The notes: generated by a model not told the origin, from the sequence alone. 64,000 nt of DNA from an uncultured Stenotrophomonas sp. (GCF_945952405.1 NZ_CAMFIA010000014.1:1-64000); one strand, 5' to 3'; positions 8,978 to 21,713 are shown, numbered from the stretch's first letter. Made by a program: numbers and translations.

Positions 8978-9757
8978 GTGCTGGACCTGGTTCCCCCTGA
9001 GTTGTGGTGGCTGGTGGTGATCGCCTTCATCGCCGGCCTGGTTGATGCCGCCGTGGGGGGCGGTGGCCTGGTGCAGCTGCCCGGACTGTTCACCGTGCTG
9101 CCGCAGCAGACGCCGGCGATGCTGTTCGGTACCAACAAGTTCAGTTCGATGTTCGGCACCGGTGCGGCGGCCTGGCGCTATGCGCGCAACGTGCGCTTCC
9201 CGTGGAAGCCGGTGCTGTTCGCGGCCGGCACGGCCTTCATCTTCTCCTTCGCCGGTGCCACCGCGGTGAGCCTGCTGCCGAAGGATGCGGTACGCCCGCT
9301 GGTGCTGGTGCTGCTGATTGCGATGCTGGCCTACACGCTGTGGAAGAAGGACTTCGGTGCGCTGCACCGGCCACAGGAAATCGGCCGCCGCGAGCTGGTG
9401 ATCGCGCTGGCGATCGGTGCGGCGATCGGCTTCTACGATGGTTTCTTCGGACCGGGCACGGGCAGCTTCCTGATCTTCCTGTTCGTGCGCTTCTTCGGGC
9501 TGGATTTCCTGCGCGCGTCGGCCGCGTCGAAGGTGGTGAACCTGGCCACCAACGTGGCGGCCATCTCATTCTTCGTTCCGACCGGCAACATCCTGTGGCT
9601 GTTCGCGCTGCCGATGGCCGCGGCCAACATCCTCGGTTCGGTGGTGGGCACGCGGTTGGCGCTGAAGGGCGGCACGCCGTTCATCCGCAAGCTGTTCGTG
9701 GCGCTGGTGGTGGTGCTGATCGCGCGGATGGCGTGGGATACGTTCCGCGGGTCGTGA
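8978..9757 (+). CDS. TSUP family (TauE/SafE-type) membrane permease
   Basis: 259 residues with about eight membrane segments. The two internally repeated motifs [19 protein letters not shown] near the N terminus and [17 protein letters not shown] in the middle are those of the TauE/SafE (DUF81) permeases, which export sulfite, organosulfonates or related anions. The start is GTG at 8978. The substrate cannot be told from sequence. It is divergent from the YchJ-like gene and convergent with mksB. Confidence 0.88.
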   Translation: MLDLVPPELWWLVVIAFIAGLVDAAVGGGGLVQLPGLFTVLPQQTPAMLFGTNKFSSMFGTGAAAWRYARNVRFPWKPVLFAAGTAFIFSFAGATAVSLLPKDAVRPLVLVLLIAMLAYTLWKKDFGALHRPQEIGRRELVIALAIGAAIGFYDGFFGPGTGSFLIFLFVRFFGLDFLRASAASKVVNLATNVAAISFFVPTGNILWLFALPMAAANILGSVVGTRLALKGGTPFIRKLFVALVVVLIARMAWDTFRGS

Positions 9758-9774
9758 ACGAGCGTTATGACCTG

Positions 9775-9848
9775 GTAGCCGGCCAGCGGCCGGCTCTACA
9801 GGAGAACGATGTTCATGACCTGGTGGTGCCGGCCGCTGGCCGGCATTC
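9775..9848. repeat. Two SMAG/REP palindromes between convergent genes
   Basis: A complete element (9775-9799) begins with GTAG, contains CCGGCCAGCGGCCGG and ends with CTAC; a second copy (about 9824-9848) has GTGGTGCCGGCCGCTGGCCGG. They fill the space between the TSUP permease and mksB, and may act as a bidirectional transcription barrier or mRNA-stabilising hairpin (inference). Confidence 0.8.
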
Positions 9849-9860
9849 CCATCGGCCGGG

Positions 9861-12800
9861 TCAGGCTTCGGCTTCTTCCGGTTCGTTGGCCTGCTGGCGG
9901 CTGCGCTCCGGCAGCTTCAGGCGTTTGCCTTCCTCGTCGTATTCGATCAGCAGCACGCCCGAATCGTGGCGACCGCTGATCTCGACGAAACAGGCACCGC
10001 CGATGAACGGCTCCAGCGTCATCACCGACTTCAGCGGGGTGGCAACCACCATCTGGAAACCGAAGTTGTCGAAGATGTTCATCGCCAGCGCGGTGAACTC
10101 GTTGTCGGCCTTGTCGAAGGCTTCGTCGAGCACGACCGCGGCGTAGCTGGGCAGCTGGCTGTCGGCGCCACCCAGCTGGTAGCGCAGCGCCGCTGCCAGG
10201 CAGGTGGTGGCCAGCTTCTGGCGCTGGCCGCCGGACTTGCCGGCGCCGCTGCGGTAGATCTCGACCTGCTGGCGCGTTTCCGCATCCAGCTCGACGCCGA
10301 TGAACTCCACATGCATGCGCACGTCCAGCACCAGTTCGCGCCAGCGCTTGTCCTCGCCTTCCTGCGAGCCCAGCCGGTTGACCAGCTGGCGCAGCACGGT
10401 GAACTGCGACTCGGCCAGTTCGCGCTGCTCGGTCTGCTGCTGTGACAGCACCTCGCGCAGCTGCTGCTGGAACTCGCCGACTTCCGGCAGGCGACGGTCG
10501 CTCAGCTCGATGGTCAGCAGCGTGCCACGGTTGAACGGCACCTGTTCCAGGCTGGCGTTCACTTCATCCAGGCGCTGGCCGATCGACTTGCGCGCTTCGG
10601 CGCTGTGGCGCTGCAGGGCCAGCAGGTTGTTCTTGCTCTGGTTCTGCAGCAGATCGAAGAAGCGCTCCTCGTGCTGCGGCAGGCCATCGCGTTCCAGCCG
10701 CTCGAGACGGGCCAGGAAGTCCTCGGCCGACGCCACCGACACGGTGAAGTCGCCCGATTCCTCGGGCCACTGCTGGATGAAGCGGCGGAAGCAGCCGACC
10801 AGCTGGTTCTCGATGCGGTTGAGGTCCTGCTGCGAGGACGACAGCTGCTCGTTCAGCGCGTTGCTGACCTGGCGCATGTTCGCTTCCAGCGTTTCCAGGC
10901 TGAGCGGGCCCTGCTCCTGCAGACGCTCGGCCAGGCCGGCCTCCTGCTCCTGGGCCAGGGTCGGCAGCACCAGTGCACGGCTCTGCTGGCGTGCGCGATC
11001 GAGGCGATCGCGCTCCTTGACCAGCTGGCCACGCTCGACGCGGACGTCTTCATAGGTGCGGCGCGACTGCTCGATATCCGCGCGCGCCGCGTCGATCTGC
11101 TTGGCCAGCTTGGCGAGGTCGGCATTGCCTTCGCGCAGGTCGCGCAGGGTCGCCTCGATATCGCTCAGACGCTGCTGCGGGGCGGCAACGTCGATTTCGT
11201 TCCAGCTGATGCTGGCCAGCTCATGGCAGGCCAGGCGGCGCTCGTTGTCGCGGTCACGCTGGCCGCGCAGGCGCGCGATGTCGGTCTCGCAGCTGGCGAT
11301 GCGCTTGGCCAGTTCCTGGGCTTCGCGCTCGAAGGCGCCCACCTTGTCGTGGTTGTTGAAGCCGAGGATCCAGCGGCGGCGGTCGCCCACGGCACTGCGG
11401 TCGTCCTTCTCGAAGCGGTCGCCCGGATGCTTGACCTGGCCTTCGCGGGTGATGCCGCGATCGACGTTGCGCAGCTGCTTGGCATCCACGCATTCGTAGT
11501 CGAAGCGCTTGCCGAGCTCACGCCGCAGCCAGCCTTCGAACACGTGGTCGCGCAGTTCCAGCTTGTGCAGCAGCGACTTCGCCGAGGGCTCGCGGGCGAA
11601 CGCCTCGTCGTTGCGGCGCACGCGGTAATAGGTGAAGCGCATGCCCAGGTGGGTGCGGTTCACCCACTCGGCAACGTCGTTGTAATGCTTGTCATCGACC
11701 AGCAGTGACAGCGCGAAGCCGCCCAGCACGCGCTCGATGGCGCCCTGCCAGCCCTGCTCTTCCGAACGGACCTGGATCAGCTCGCCGACGAACGGCAGCG
11801 CTGCTTCGGCGATGCCGGTTTCCTCGGCCAGGCGCGCGCGCAGCTTCTGCATCGGCGCCGGGATGTTGGACGGGGTGCGCTGCATCGCTTCGAGTTCGCC
11901 GCGTACTTCACCGAAGCGGCGCTCGTCATCGCGCTTGCCGCCCAGCCGGTCGCTGATCGCATCGTCGAGCGCCGCCGAAGCCCGCTGGCGGTCCTGCAGT
12001 TCGTTCTGGGCACGCTCGACCAGCTCGGCGAAACCATGTGCGTCGTCGGGCAGTTCGGCCTGCAGCTGCTGGGCCGCTTCAGCGGCCTGGTCGCGCTTGG
12101 CCTGGCGGCGGTCGCGCTCGGCTTCGGCACGGCCCTGCTCGCGTTCCAGCTCCTCGATGCGTTCACCGCCCTGCTGGCGGCGCTGCAGCTCCAGTTCGGC
12201 CAGGCGTTCGGTGTGGTTGTCGAGCGCAGCGCGGCGCTGTGCCTCTTCGCCAAGCAGGCCACGGTCGCGCACATCCATCTCGCGCAGGCGCGCTTCGATC
12301 AGCGCCTGGCGACGGCTTTCGCGGAAGCTGTCGACGCCGAGCTTCAGCGCTTCGTCGTCGCCGCGCTGGCGGTGCATTTCCTTCAGGTCGCCGTAGTAGG
12401 CGCGTGCCGGCAGCAGGGTTTCCACCTGGCGGCGGGCGGTGACCACCGCCTGGTGCGCGCCATCCAGTTCGGCAAAGTCGCTGACCAGGCGCTCGGCGGC
12501 GTCGAAGGTCTTCGGCGTGTCGAGCATGAAATCGCGCAGGAAGACGTTGAGGTCGCCCAGGTTCTTCGCCGACTGCGTCTTGTGCAGCAGGCGCAGCGCC
12601 ATCTCGTTGTCGATGCCGAGCAGGTCGCGGAAGCGCTCGGCGTAGCCGGAGAAGGTGTCGAAGTGGTGCAGGTCGGACAGCTTCTGCTTCAGCTTGCGCA
12701 GGTCCAGGTCGAAGCCGCCGAGATCCTTGGCGATATCGAACGGACGCTCGGCGATCATGTAGTGCTTGCGCACATCGCCGGCCGAGGTGCCGTTGCCGGA

Positions 12801-13241
12801 GATCCACAGCAGGCGCACCAGGCTGACCACGCGGCCATCGCCGGCGCGGTATTCCAGCACCAGTGCGGTCCAGGTCGCGCCCTTGCGCAGGTACTGGGTG
12901 GCAATTTCGCCGGTGCCGCTGTCCTGCTGGTCGGCCCATGCGCCACGCACATAGGACACCAGGTTGCGGTCGCGGCCACTGCGCTCGGCTTCACGCGCAG
13001 CGGCGTTGAAGTCGACGATGGCCGGCGGGGTCAGCAGCGCGGACATGGCGTCGAGCAGGGTCGACTTGCCCGAGCCGGAGCGGCCGACGAACAGGAAGCC
13101 GCGCTCGGCGATCGGCACTTCGGTCAGGCCGTTGAAGGTGCCCCAGTTGTGCACCTGCAGACGGCGCATGCGGAACTGCTGCAGGCGCGGGTCCGGCAGG
13201 CCTTCATTGAACAGGGCGGGAGTGTGCTTGGAGATAGCCAT
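9861..13241 (-). CDS. mksB: SMC-like ATPase of a MukBEF-related condensin (MksB/JetC)
   Basis: 1126 residues. N-terminal Walker A GRSGSGKST (53-61) follows RLQVHNWGTF; two long charged coiled coils flank a central hinge-like region (about 480-650); the C-terminal head has the signature KSGGQRQKL (about 1000) and Walker B YAAVVLDEAFDKAD (about 1030). This is the JetC/MksB family: a motor that binds and loops or compacts DNA with MksE and MksF. It is third in the order mksF-mksE-mksB, 16 bases after mksE. In Wadjet loci a JetD/MksG nuclease gene normally follows; here the strand ends at SMAG repeats and a convergent permease gene, so none is present. Confidence 0.9.
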   Translation of the reverse strand: MAISKHTPALFNEGLPDPRLQQFRMRRLQVHNWGTFNGLTEVPIAERGFLFVGRSGSGKSTLLDAMSALLTPPAIVDFNAAAREAERSGRDRNLVSYVRGAWADQQDSGTGEIATQYLRKGATWTALVLEYRAGDGRVVSLVRLLWISGNGTSAGDVRKHYMIAERPFDIAKDLGGFDLDLRKLKQKLSDLHHFDTFSGYAERFRDLLGIDNEMALRLLHKTQSAKNLGDLNVFLRDFMLDTPKTFDAAERLVSDFAELDGAHQAVVTARRQVETLLPARAYYGDLKEMHRQRGDDEALKLGVDSFRESRRQALIEARLREMDVRDRGLLGEEAQRRAALDNHTERLAELELQRRQQGGERIEELEREQGRAEAERDRRQAKRDQAAEAAQQLQAELPDDAHGFAELVERAQNELQDRQRASAALDDAISDRLGGKRDDERRFGEVRGELEAMQRTPSNIPAPMQKLRARLAEETGIAEAALPFVGELIQVRSEEQGWQGAIERVLGGFALSLLVDDKHYNDVAEWVNRTHLGMRFTYYRVRRNDEAFAREPSAKSLLHKLELRDHVFEGWLRRELGKRFDYECVDAKQLRNVDRGITREGQVKHPGDRFEKDDRSAVGDRRRWILGFNNHDKVGAFEREAQELAKRIASCETDIARLRGQRDRDNERRLACHELASISWNEIDVAAPQQRLSDIEATLRDLREGNADLAKLAKQIDAARADIEQSRRTYEDVRVERGQLVKERDRLDRARQQSRALVLPTLAQEQEAGLAERLQEQGPLSLETLEANMRQVSNALNEQLSSSQQDLNRIENQLVGCFRRFIQQWPEESGDFTVSVASAEDFLARLERLERDGLPQHEERFFDLLQNQSKNNLLALQRHSAEARKSIGQRLDEVNASLEQVPFNRGTLLTIELSDRRLPEVGEFQQQLREVLSQQQTEQRELAESQFTVLRQLVNRLGSQEGEDKRWRELVLDVRMHVEFIGVELDAETRQQVEIYRSGAGKSGGQRQKLATTCLAAALRYQLGGADSQLPSYAAVVLDEAFDKADNEFTALAMNIFDNFGFQMVVATPLKSVMTLEPFIGGACFVEISGRHDSGVLLIEYDEEGKRLKLPERSRQQANEPEEAEA

Positions 13242-13257
13242 GCGATGGTCGGGTCTC

Positions 13258-16139
<2,882 letters not shown>

Positions 16140-16425
16140 TGCGTACAGCGTCCCGAACGGGGGGCGAGCATCGTACCCGACCGGGGGGTGGGTCGTCCTG
16201 TGGGGATGGTTCATCGGGGGTGACGCGCGGCGCCGAACTGCTATCGATCTGCAGGGGGGAGAGGGGCCCCCGCTGCGGCCTCAGGTGGGTGCGGACCGTT
16301 GGTCCGCACTGCTTCCGCTCCTGCTTCCAAGAGCCAATCCTCCGCGCTCGCGGGGTGATGGGCGGGCCGCGGGGACCGGACAACGCTTTCTTCGGTACGT
16401 CGCTTCCCCCATTCAGCAAAAACCA
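16140..16425. other. Intergenic region between divergent folE and marR, no gene seen
   Basis: The stretch contains runs of G/C and a few open frames on both strands without recognisable products. It should include the folE promoter. The only clear signals are the promoter/operator next to marR, annotated separately. Confidence 0.5.
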
Positions 16426-16456
16426 TTGATAGGAATGAAATTAGTAGTATCCTATC
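16426..16456 (+). promoter_or_regulatory. marR promoter overlapped by an inverted-repeat operator
   Basis: TTGATA (16426-16431) and TATCCT (16448-16453) are 16 bases apart. An inverted repeat GATAGGA-N15-TCCTATC (16428-16456) covers both boxes, as expected for autoregulation by the MarR protein encoded next. The region is AT-rich against its surroundings. The start codon at 16465 would be only about five bases from the predicted transcription start, suggesting a leaderless or nearly leaderless message. Confidence 0.6.
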
Positions 16457-16464
16457 TATCTCTT

Positions 16465-16920
16465 ATGGACCGACCTCTCGACGAGCGCACCGTGCTGCAG
16501 ATGCAGCTCAGCTCCGGCCTGCTTTACGCAGGGCGGCAGTGGCAGCGCCTGGCCGACAGCCGCCTGGGCAGCTACGGCATCTCCACCGCCTGCACCATGC
16601 CCCTGCTGATGATCGGCCGCTCCGGCGGTGGCATCCGCCAGGTGGCGCTGGCCCAGCAGCTGGGCATGGAAGGGCCATCGCTGGTCCGCCTGCTGGACAA
16701 GCTGTGCGCCAGCGACCTGGTCCGCCGCGAGAGCGACGCCAGCGACCGCCGCGCCAACCTGCTGTGGCTGACCGACGAGGGCCATGCCCTGGTCAGCGAG
16801 CTGGAAGACCAGTTGATCGGCCTGCGCCAGGACGTGTTCGGCGAGCTGTCCATGGATGAACTGCATGCCGTGCTGAAGGCCTGGCGCCTGCTGGCCGAGG
16901 CCGCCGACCGCATCACGTAA
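16465..16920 (+). CDS. MarR family transcriptional regulator
   Basis: 151 residues with a MarR winged helix: RQVALAQQLGMEGPSLVRLLDKLC (recognition helix) followed by the wing LVRRESDASDRRANLLWLTDEG. It probably represses itself and the efflux operon that begins 108 bases downstream on the same strand, responding to a small aromatic or antibiotic-like ligand (inference from context). There is no Shine-Dalgarno sequence before the ATG, consistent with the promoter placed right in front of it. Confidence 0.85.
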   Translation: MDRPLDERTVLQMQLSSGLLYAGRQWQRLADSRLGSYGISTACTMPLLMIGRSGGGIRQVALAQQLGMEGPSLVRLLDKLCASDLVRRESDASDRRANLLWLTDEGHALVSELEDQLIGLRQDVFGELSMDELHAVLKAWRLLAEAADRIT

Positions 16921-17028
16921 GACCGCTGCCGCCGAACACCGCCGCTGCCGTGCACACGCCAGCGGCTTTTGCCCGTTGCCGTTGTTCTGTTGTCCCTCCC
17001 CTCCCCCACCTCGCCCCCGCCCCTACCG

Positions 17029-17238
17029 ATGCCCGGTGAATTCAGTCTCCACGGAGTGTTCGTCCCGACCCTGCTCGGGTTGATGCTGCTGGCCTACCTG
17101 GTCAACAGCGGCCTGCACGCGCTGCTGCAGCGTGCCGGCGCCTACCGCCATGTATGGCACCCGGCGCTGTTCAACCTGGCTCTGTACGGGATCGTGCTTG
17201 GCCTGCTGTTCCACCTCCTGCGTTGGATGCAATCGTGA
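17029..17238 (+). CDS. Small DUF1656 membrane protein of an AaeAB-type efflux operon
   Basis: 69 residues, two membrane helices, with FSLHGVFVPTLLGLMLLAYL near the start and WHPALFNLALYGIVLG in the second half, typical of DUF1656 proteins encoded just before HlyD-type adaptors and FUSC pumps. Its role in the pump is unknown. The stop overlaps the GTG start of the adaptor gene (GTGA, 17235-17238). Confidence 0.85.
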   Translation: MPGEFSLHGVFVPTLLGLMLLAYLVNSGLHALLQRAGAYRHVWHPALFNLALYGIVLGLLFHLLRWMQS

Positions 17239-18152
17239 ACAAGATCGTGAAGAAGACCCTGCCGGTGCTGCTCACCTGCGCCGCCGTGATCGTCGCCCTG
17301 CTGGTGCTGCGCCAGCTGTGGGTCTATTACATGGATGAGCCGTGGACCCGCGACGCGCATGTCGGCGCCGACGTGGTGCAGGTGGCCCCGGACGTGTCCG
17401 GGCTGGTGGAAACGGTGAACGTGGCCGACAACCAGGCGGTGAACAAGGGCGACCTGCTGTTCGTGGTCGACCGTGCGCGCTACCGCATCGCACTGGAGCA
17501 GGCGCGTGCCAGCCTGGCCGAACGCCAGGCCTCGGTGGCGCAGCTGCGCCGCGAGATCGGCCGCGACCACAGCCTGCAGGACCTGGTGGCGGCCGAGGAC
17601 GCCGAAGTACGCCGCGCCAAGCTGCAGGCCGCGCAGGCCGCACTGGCGACCGCACAGGCCGCGGTTGACCTGGCCGAGCTCAACCTGGGCCGCACCGAAG
17701 TGCGTGCACCGGCCGCTGGCCGGGTCAACGACCGCACCATGCGGGTGGGCGACTACGTGGCCGCCGGCAAGCCGGTGCTGGCGCTGCTGGATACCGGTTC
17801 GTTCCGCATCGACGGCTACTTCGAGGAAACCCGCCTGCGCGGCGTGGCCCCGGGGCAGCGCGTGGACATCCGCCTGATGGGGGAATCGACGCCGCTGCGC
17901 GGCCACGTCGAGAGCATCGCCGCCGGTATCGAGGACCGCTATCGCAGCAATGGCAGCACCCTGCTGCCGAACGTGACCCCGGCCTTCGACTGGGTCCGGC
18001 TGGCGCAGCGCATCCCGGTGCGCATCGCCATCGACGAGGTGCCCAAGGGCGTGCAGCTGATCGCCGGCCGCACCGCCACGGTGACCGTCGATACCGGCCA
18101 TGCACCTCATGCTGACAAGGCCGGCGGCACGCCGACACAGGCGGGCCTGTGA
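17235..18152 (+). CDS. HlyD/EmrA/AaeA-type periplasmic adaptor of efflux pump
   Basis: 305 residues: one N-terminal membrane helix (LPVLLTCAAVIVALLVL), then a biotinyl-lipoyl segment (WTRDAHVGADVVQVAPDVSG), a coiled-coil hairpin (about residues 80-150) and the closing lipoyl/beta-barrel part (TEVRAPAAGRVNDRTMRVGD). It should link the inner-membrane FUSC pump to the outer-membrane factor encoded next. The start is GTG at 17235, overlapping the DUF1656 stop; its own stop overlaps the GTG of the next gene, so the cluster is translationally coupled. Confidence 0.88.
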   Translation: MNKIVKKTLPVLLTCAAVIVALLVLRQLWVYYMDEPWTRDAHVGADVVQVAPDVSGLVETVNVADNQAVNKGDLLFVVDRARYRIALEQARASLAERQASVAQLRREIGRDHSLQDLVAAEDAEVRRAKLQAAQAALATAQAAVDLAELNLGRTEVRAPAAGRVNDRTMRVGDYVAAGKPVLALLDTGSFRIDGYFEETRLRGVAPGQRVDIRLMGESTPLRGHVESIAAGIEDRYRSNGSTLLPNVTPAFDWVRLAQRIPVRIAIDEVPKGVQLIAGRTATVTVDTGHAPHADKAGGTPTQAGL

Positions 18153-19609
18153 ATACCGCGCTGCCCCGCCTCGGCCTGATCCTTGCGCTGGCCAGCCTGG
18201 CGGCCTGCAGGACCGTTGGCCCGGACTACGCCCTGCCCGAAGGCTCGGCCTTCAAGCGCCCGCAGGCCAACGCGGCCTTCATCGAGACCGGCAACCCGCA
18301 GATCGCGGCCAACCAGGAACTGCCGGCACGCTGGTGGTCGCTGTACAACGACCCGGTGCTCGATGGCCTGATCACCCAGGCGCTGCGCGACAACGTGGAA
18401 CTGAAGGCCGCCGATGCGCACCTGCGCCGCGCCGCTGCCGTGTACGAGCAGGCGCTGGATGCCGGTGGCTTCGAGTACGAGGCCGAGGCCGGCGCCAGCC
18501 GCGCCCAGCTGTCAGCCGAATCGTTCCTGCAGGAACACGAACTGCCGGTCATCAACCTGGCCGACGGCAAGTTCGCGGTCAGTTACCAGTTCGACCTGTT
18601 CGGCAAGCTCAAGCGCGGTGCCGAAGCGGCCCGCGCCGACGAGCAGTCGGTGGCCGCAGCGCGCGACCTGGCCCAGGTCAGCGTGGTGGCCCAGGTGGCC
18701 GACAGCTATCTGGAAATCTGCCACGCCAACCACGAACTGCATGTGGCCGAGCATTCCCTGCAGCTGCAGCAACGCAGCCGCAGCGTCACCGAGCGGCTGA
18801 TCGCGGCCGGCCGCGGCACGCCGCCGGAACTGGCCCGCGCCAACGCGCAGGTCGCGCTGCTGGAGGCCGCGTTGCCGCCGCTGCGCGCACAGCGCTCGGC
18901 CGCGGCCTATTCGCTGGCCGCACTGCTCGGCCAGACCCCCGGTCAGCTGCCGGCCGGGGTGATCGACTGCGCGCACGCCCCCAGCCTGGCACAGCCGCTG
19001 CCAGTGGGTGATGGCCGCGCCCTGCTGCAGCGCCGCCCGGACGTACGCCAGGCCGAGCGCAAGCTGGCCTCCGCCACCGCGCGGATCGGCGTCGCCACGG
19101 CCGAGCTGTACCCGGACATCCGCCTGGGTGCTTCGCTCGGTGCCGCCGGCCTGCTGGAGGATTTCGGCCAGCCGATGACCCAGCAGTGGTCGATCGGCCC
19201 GTTGATCTCGTGGACGCTGCCGTCGTCGGGTACGCACGCGCGCATCCACGCCGCCGAAGCCGGAGCCGATGCCGCGCTGGCCGAGTTCGACCACACCGTG
19301 CTGCAGGCATTGCGCGAGACCCAGACCGCCCTGGACCGCTACGCGCAGGACCTGCGCCGCCTGCAGTCGCTGCGCATCGCGCAGGAACAGGCCGCACTGG
19401 CCGCCGCGCAGAACCGCCGGCTGTACCAGGGGGGCCGCACGCCGTACCTGTCGAGCCTGGATGCCGACCGCAGCCTGGCCAGCAGCGATGCGACCCTGGC
19501 CGCCGCCGAGGCGCAGGTCTCGCGCGACCAGATCCACCTGTTCCTGGTGCTGGGTGGCGGCTGGCAGGCCAGCATCACCCCGGCCAGTGCAACCACCGCA
19601 GCGAAGTAA
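18149..19609 (+). CDS. NodT family outer-membrane efflux lipoprotein
   Basis: 486 residues. The lipobox LAAC in the first 25 residues predicts an outer-membrane lipoprotein; two OEP repeats follow, with RTVGPDYALPEG, RRPDVRQAERKLASATARIGVA and YPDIRLGASLGAAG as NodT/OprM family landmarks. It is the TolC-like exit duct for the pump. The start is GTG at 18149. Confidence 0.9.
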   Translation: MNTALPRLGLILALASLAACRTVGPDYALPEGSAFKRPQANAAFIETGNPQIAANQELPARWWSLYNDPVLDGLITQALRDNVELKAADAHLRRAAAVYEQALDAGGFEYEAEAGASRAQLSAESFLQEHELPVINLADGKFAVSYQFDLFGKLKRGAEAARADEQSVAAARDLAQVSVVAQVADSYLEICHANHELHVAEHSLQLQQRSRSVTERLIAAGRGTPPELARANAQVALLEAALPPLRAQRSAAAYSLAALLGQTPGQLPAGVIDCAHAPSLAQPLPVGDGRALLQRRPDVRQAERKLASATARIGVATAELYPDIRLGASLGAAGLLEDFGQPMTQQWSIGPLISWTLPSSGTHARIHAAEAGADAALAEFDHTVLQALRETQTALDRYAQDLRRLQSLRIAQEQAALAAAQNRRLYQGGRTPYLSSLDADRSLASSDATLAAAEAQVSRDQIHLFLVLGGGWQASITPASATTAAK

Positions 19610-19612
19610 CCC

Positions 19613-21652
19613 ATGAACGCGCTGACCGACCGCCAGGCGTGGCTGTTCTCGATCAAGACCTACCTGGCCGCGGTGGCCGCGCTGTACATCGCGATGGCCG
19701 GCAACCTGTCGCGCCCCTACTGGGCGATGGGCACGGTGTACATCGTCAGCCAGCCGCTGCTGGGCCCGACCCGTGCCAAGGGCGTGTACCGCATCGTCGG
19801 CACCCTGGTGGCCGGCCTGGCCACCCTGCTGGTGCTGCCGGCGCTGGTGGAAACGCCGCTGGTGCTGAGCGCGGCGATGTCGATCTGGCTGGCCGGCTGC
19901 CTGTTCATGGCCTTGCTCAACCGCGGCCCGCGCGGCTATGCGTTCCTGCTGGCCGGCTACACCACCGCCTTCATCGGCTTCCCGGCGGTGACCTCGCCGG
20001 AAACCATCTTCGACACGGTGGTGGCGCGCAGCGAGGAGATCATCCTCGGCACGGTGGTGGCGGTGCTGTTCGCCTCGCTGCTGTTCCCGGCCTCGGTACG
20101 GCCGATGCTGCGCGCACGCATCGGCAACTGGATGGAAGACGCCGCGCAGTGGTGCCGGCAGATTCTTGAGCGCGGCCGCGCACACGCGCCGCGCAACCGG
20201 CTGGCGGCCGACCTGGTGCAGTTCGAGGCGTTGATCGAGTTCCTGCGCCGCGATGATCCGCGCCATGCCGGTTCGGCGGTGTCGATGGAGCGCCTGCGCG
20301 AGCGCATGCTGCTGCTGTTGCCGGTGCTGTCCTCGATCGCCGACCGCCTGAGCGCGCTGCGCAGCGATGGCCAGGCCCTGCCGGAAGGCCTGCCGGCGCT
20401 GGTCGATGACATCCACGACTGGCTGGACGGGCCGACCAATGCCAGCGAGTACGCCCGCCTGCGCGCACGCATCAGTGCGCTGAAGCCGCAGGTGGACCGC
20501 GACCTGCAGCACCTGCAGCTGGCCAGCCTGCTGCTGCGCCTGGAGGAGCTGGTGGACCTGTGGCAGGACTGCCGCACCCTGCAGCACGCGATCGACCACG
20601 GCACCGCACCGCTGGACCGCGCCCACTACCGCATCCGTACCGAGCGGGTGGCCGCCGACAAGCACGTCGACTACGGCATGGCGCTGTTCTCCGCGCTCAG
20701 TGCCGGCGTGGCACTGATGAGCTACTGCGTGCTGTGGATCGCGCTGGGCTGGGAAGGCGGCGGCAACGGCGCGATGATGGCCGCGGTGACGGCCGCGTTC
20801 TTCGCTGCGCAGGATGACCCCGCACCCAGCATGGTGTCGTTCCTGGTGTGGGCGATGGTCGCCTCGGTGGTGGCCGGCGTGTACCTGTTCGGCGTGTTCC
20901 CCGCCGTGCACGACTTCGGCCTGCTGGCACTGGTGCTGGCGGTGGTGTTCCTGCCGCTGGGGCTGATGCTGCACCACCCCAAGAGCGCGCTGTTCGCGCT
21001 GCCGCTGACGGTCAACCTGGCCGCGCTGCTGAGCCTGCAGAATACCTACAGCGCCAACATCCAGACCTTCCTCAACTCGTCGATCGCGATGTTCATCGGG
21101 ATTGGCTTTGCGGTGGTGATGACCCGCCTGTTCCGCTCGGTGGGTGCCGAATGGACCGCACGCCGGCTGGTCCGGCAGGGCTGGACCACCCTGGCCGAAG
21201 CCGCCGAAGGCCGCGGCCAGCAGGACCGCCAGCGCTTCGCCGCGCGCATGCTCGACCTGCTGGGCCTGCTCGCCCCGCGCCTGGCGGCGACGCCGGAAGG
21301 CAGCGACATCGCCTCGGTGGACATGCTCAACGAGGCCCGCATCGGCCTGAACATCCTGCAGCTGCGCCGCGCCCGGCTGGAACTGCCCGAGCGCAGCCGC
21401 GAGGCGGTCGAGCACATCCTGCAGGAGATCGCCGTGCACTACCGCCGGCAGATCGCCGTGCGCAAACCGATTGTGGCGGCCGAGGCGCTGCGCGAGCGGT
21501 TGGACACCTCGCTCGGCCGGGTTGGCAGCGTCGCCGCCTGCAAGGCCCGCGACGAAGCGCTGATGGGCCTGATCGGCCTGCGCTTCGCACTGTTCCCGGA
21601 GGCGAAGGCGCTGGCGCCGGGATGGGCGGACGCCGACGCTGCATCGGCCTGA
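19613..21652 (+). CDS. FUSC family inner-membrane efflux pump (AaeB/fusaric-acid-resistance type)
   Basis: 679 residues in two FUSC repeats, each with a block of membrane helices (about 15-150 and 350-500) followed by a cytoplasmic helical domain. The opening LFSIKTYLAAVAALYIAMAGNLSRPYWAMGTVYI is characteristic. Family members export aromatic carboxylates such as p-hydroxybenzoate or fusaric acid. The gene follows the outer-membrane factor by three bases. The actual substrate is unknown; S. maltophilia carries more than one pump of this type, so I do not assign a published name. Confidence 0.88.
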   Translation: MNALTDRQAWLFSIKTYLAAVAALYIAMAGNLSRPYWAMGTVYIVSQPLLGPTRAKGVYRIVGTLVAGLATLLVLPALVETPLVLSAAMSIWLAGCLFMALLNRGPRGYAFLLAGYTTAFIGFPAVTSPETIFDTVVARSEEIILGTVVAVLFASLLFPASVRPMLRARIGNWMEDAAQWCRQILERGRAHAPRNRLAADLVQFEALIEFLRRDDPRHAGSAVSMERLRERMLLLLPVLSSIADRLSALRSDGQALPEGLPALVDDIHDWLDGPTNASEYARLRARISALKPQVDRDLQHLQLASLLLRLEELVDLWQDCRTLQHAIDHGTAPLDRAHYRIRTERVAADKHVDYGMALFSALSAGVALMSYCVLWIALGWEGGGNGAMMAAVTAAFFAAQDDPAPSMVSFLVWAMVASVVAGVYLFGVFPAVHDFGLLALVLAVVFLPLGLMLHHPKSALFALPLTVNLAALLSLQNTYSANIQTFLNSSIAMFIGIGFAVVMTRLFRSVGAEWTARRLVRQGWTTLAEAAEGRGQQDRQRFAARMLDLLGLLAPRLAATPEGSDIASVDMLNEARIGLNILQLRRARLELPERSREAVEHILQEIAVHYRRQIAVRKPIVAAEALRERLDTSLGRVGSVAACKARDEALMGLIGLRFALFPEAKALAPGWADADAASA

Positions 21653-21713
21653 TAATGCGCGCTGGCACCGGGTGTTGCCCGGCAGCCTTTCGCCACGGCA
21701 GCAGGACGGTTCA

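Noticed and set aside
9775..9848. SMAG pairs as insertion-sequence ends
   Set aside because: There is no transposase frame between or beside any pair, and spacing is too short; they fit REP-type elements.
9758..9860. Possible jetD fragment next to mksB
   Set aside because: The 103 bases consist of SMAG palindromes and linker; no coding remnant resembling a nuclease was seen.
17029..21652. Naming the efflux operon FuaABC or another published S. maltophilia pump
   Set aside because: The family composition is similar, but the regulator here is MarR-type and adjacent in the same direction; without a database comparison the identity cannot be settled.
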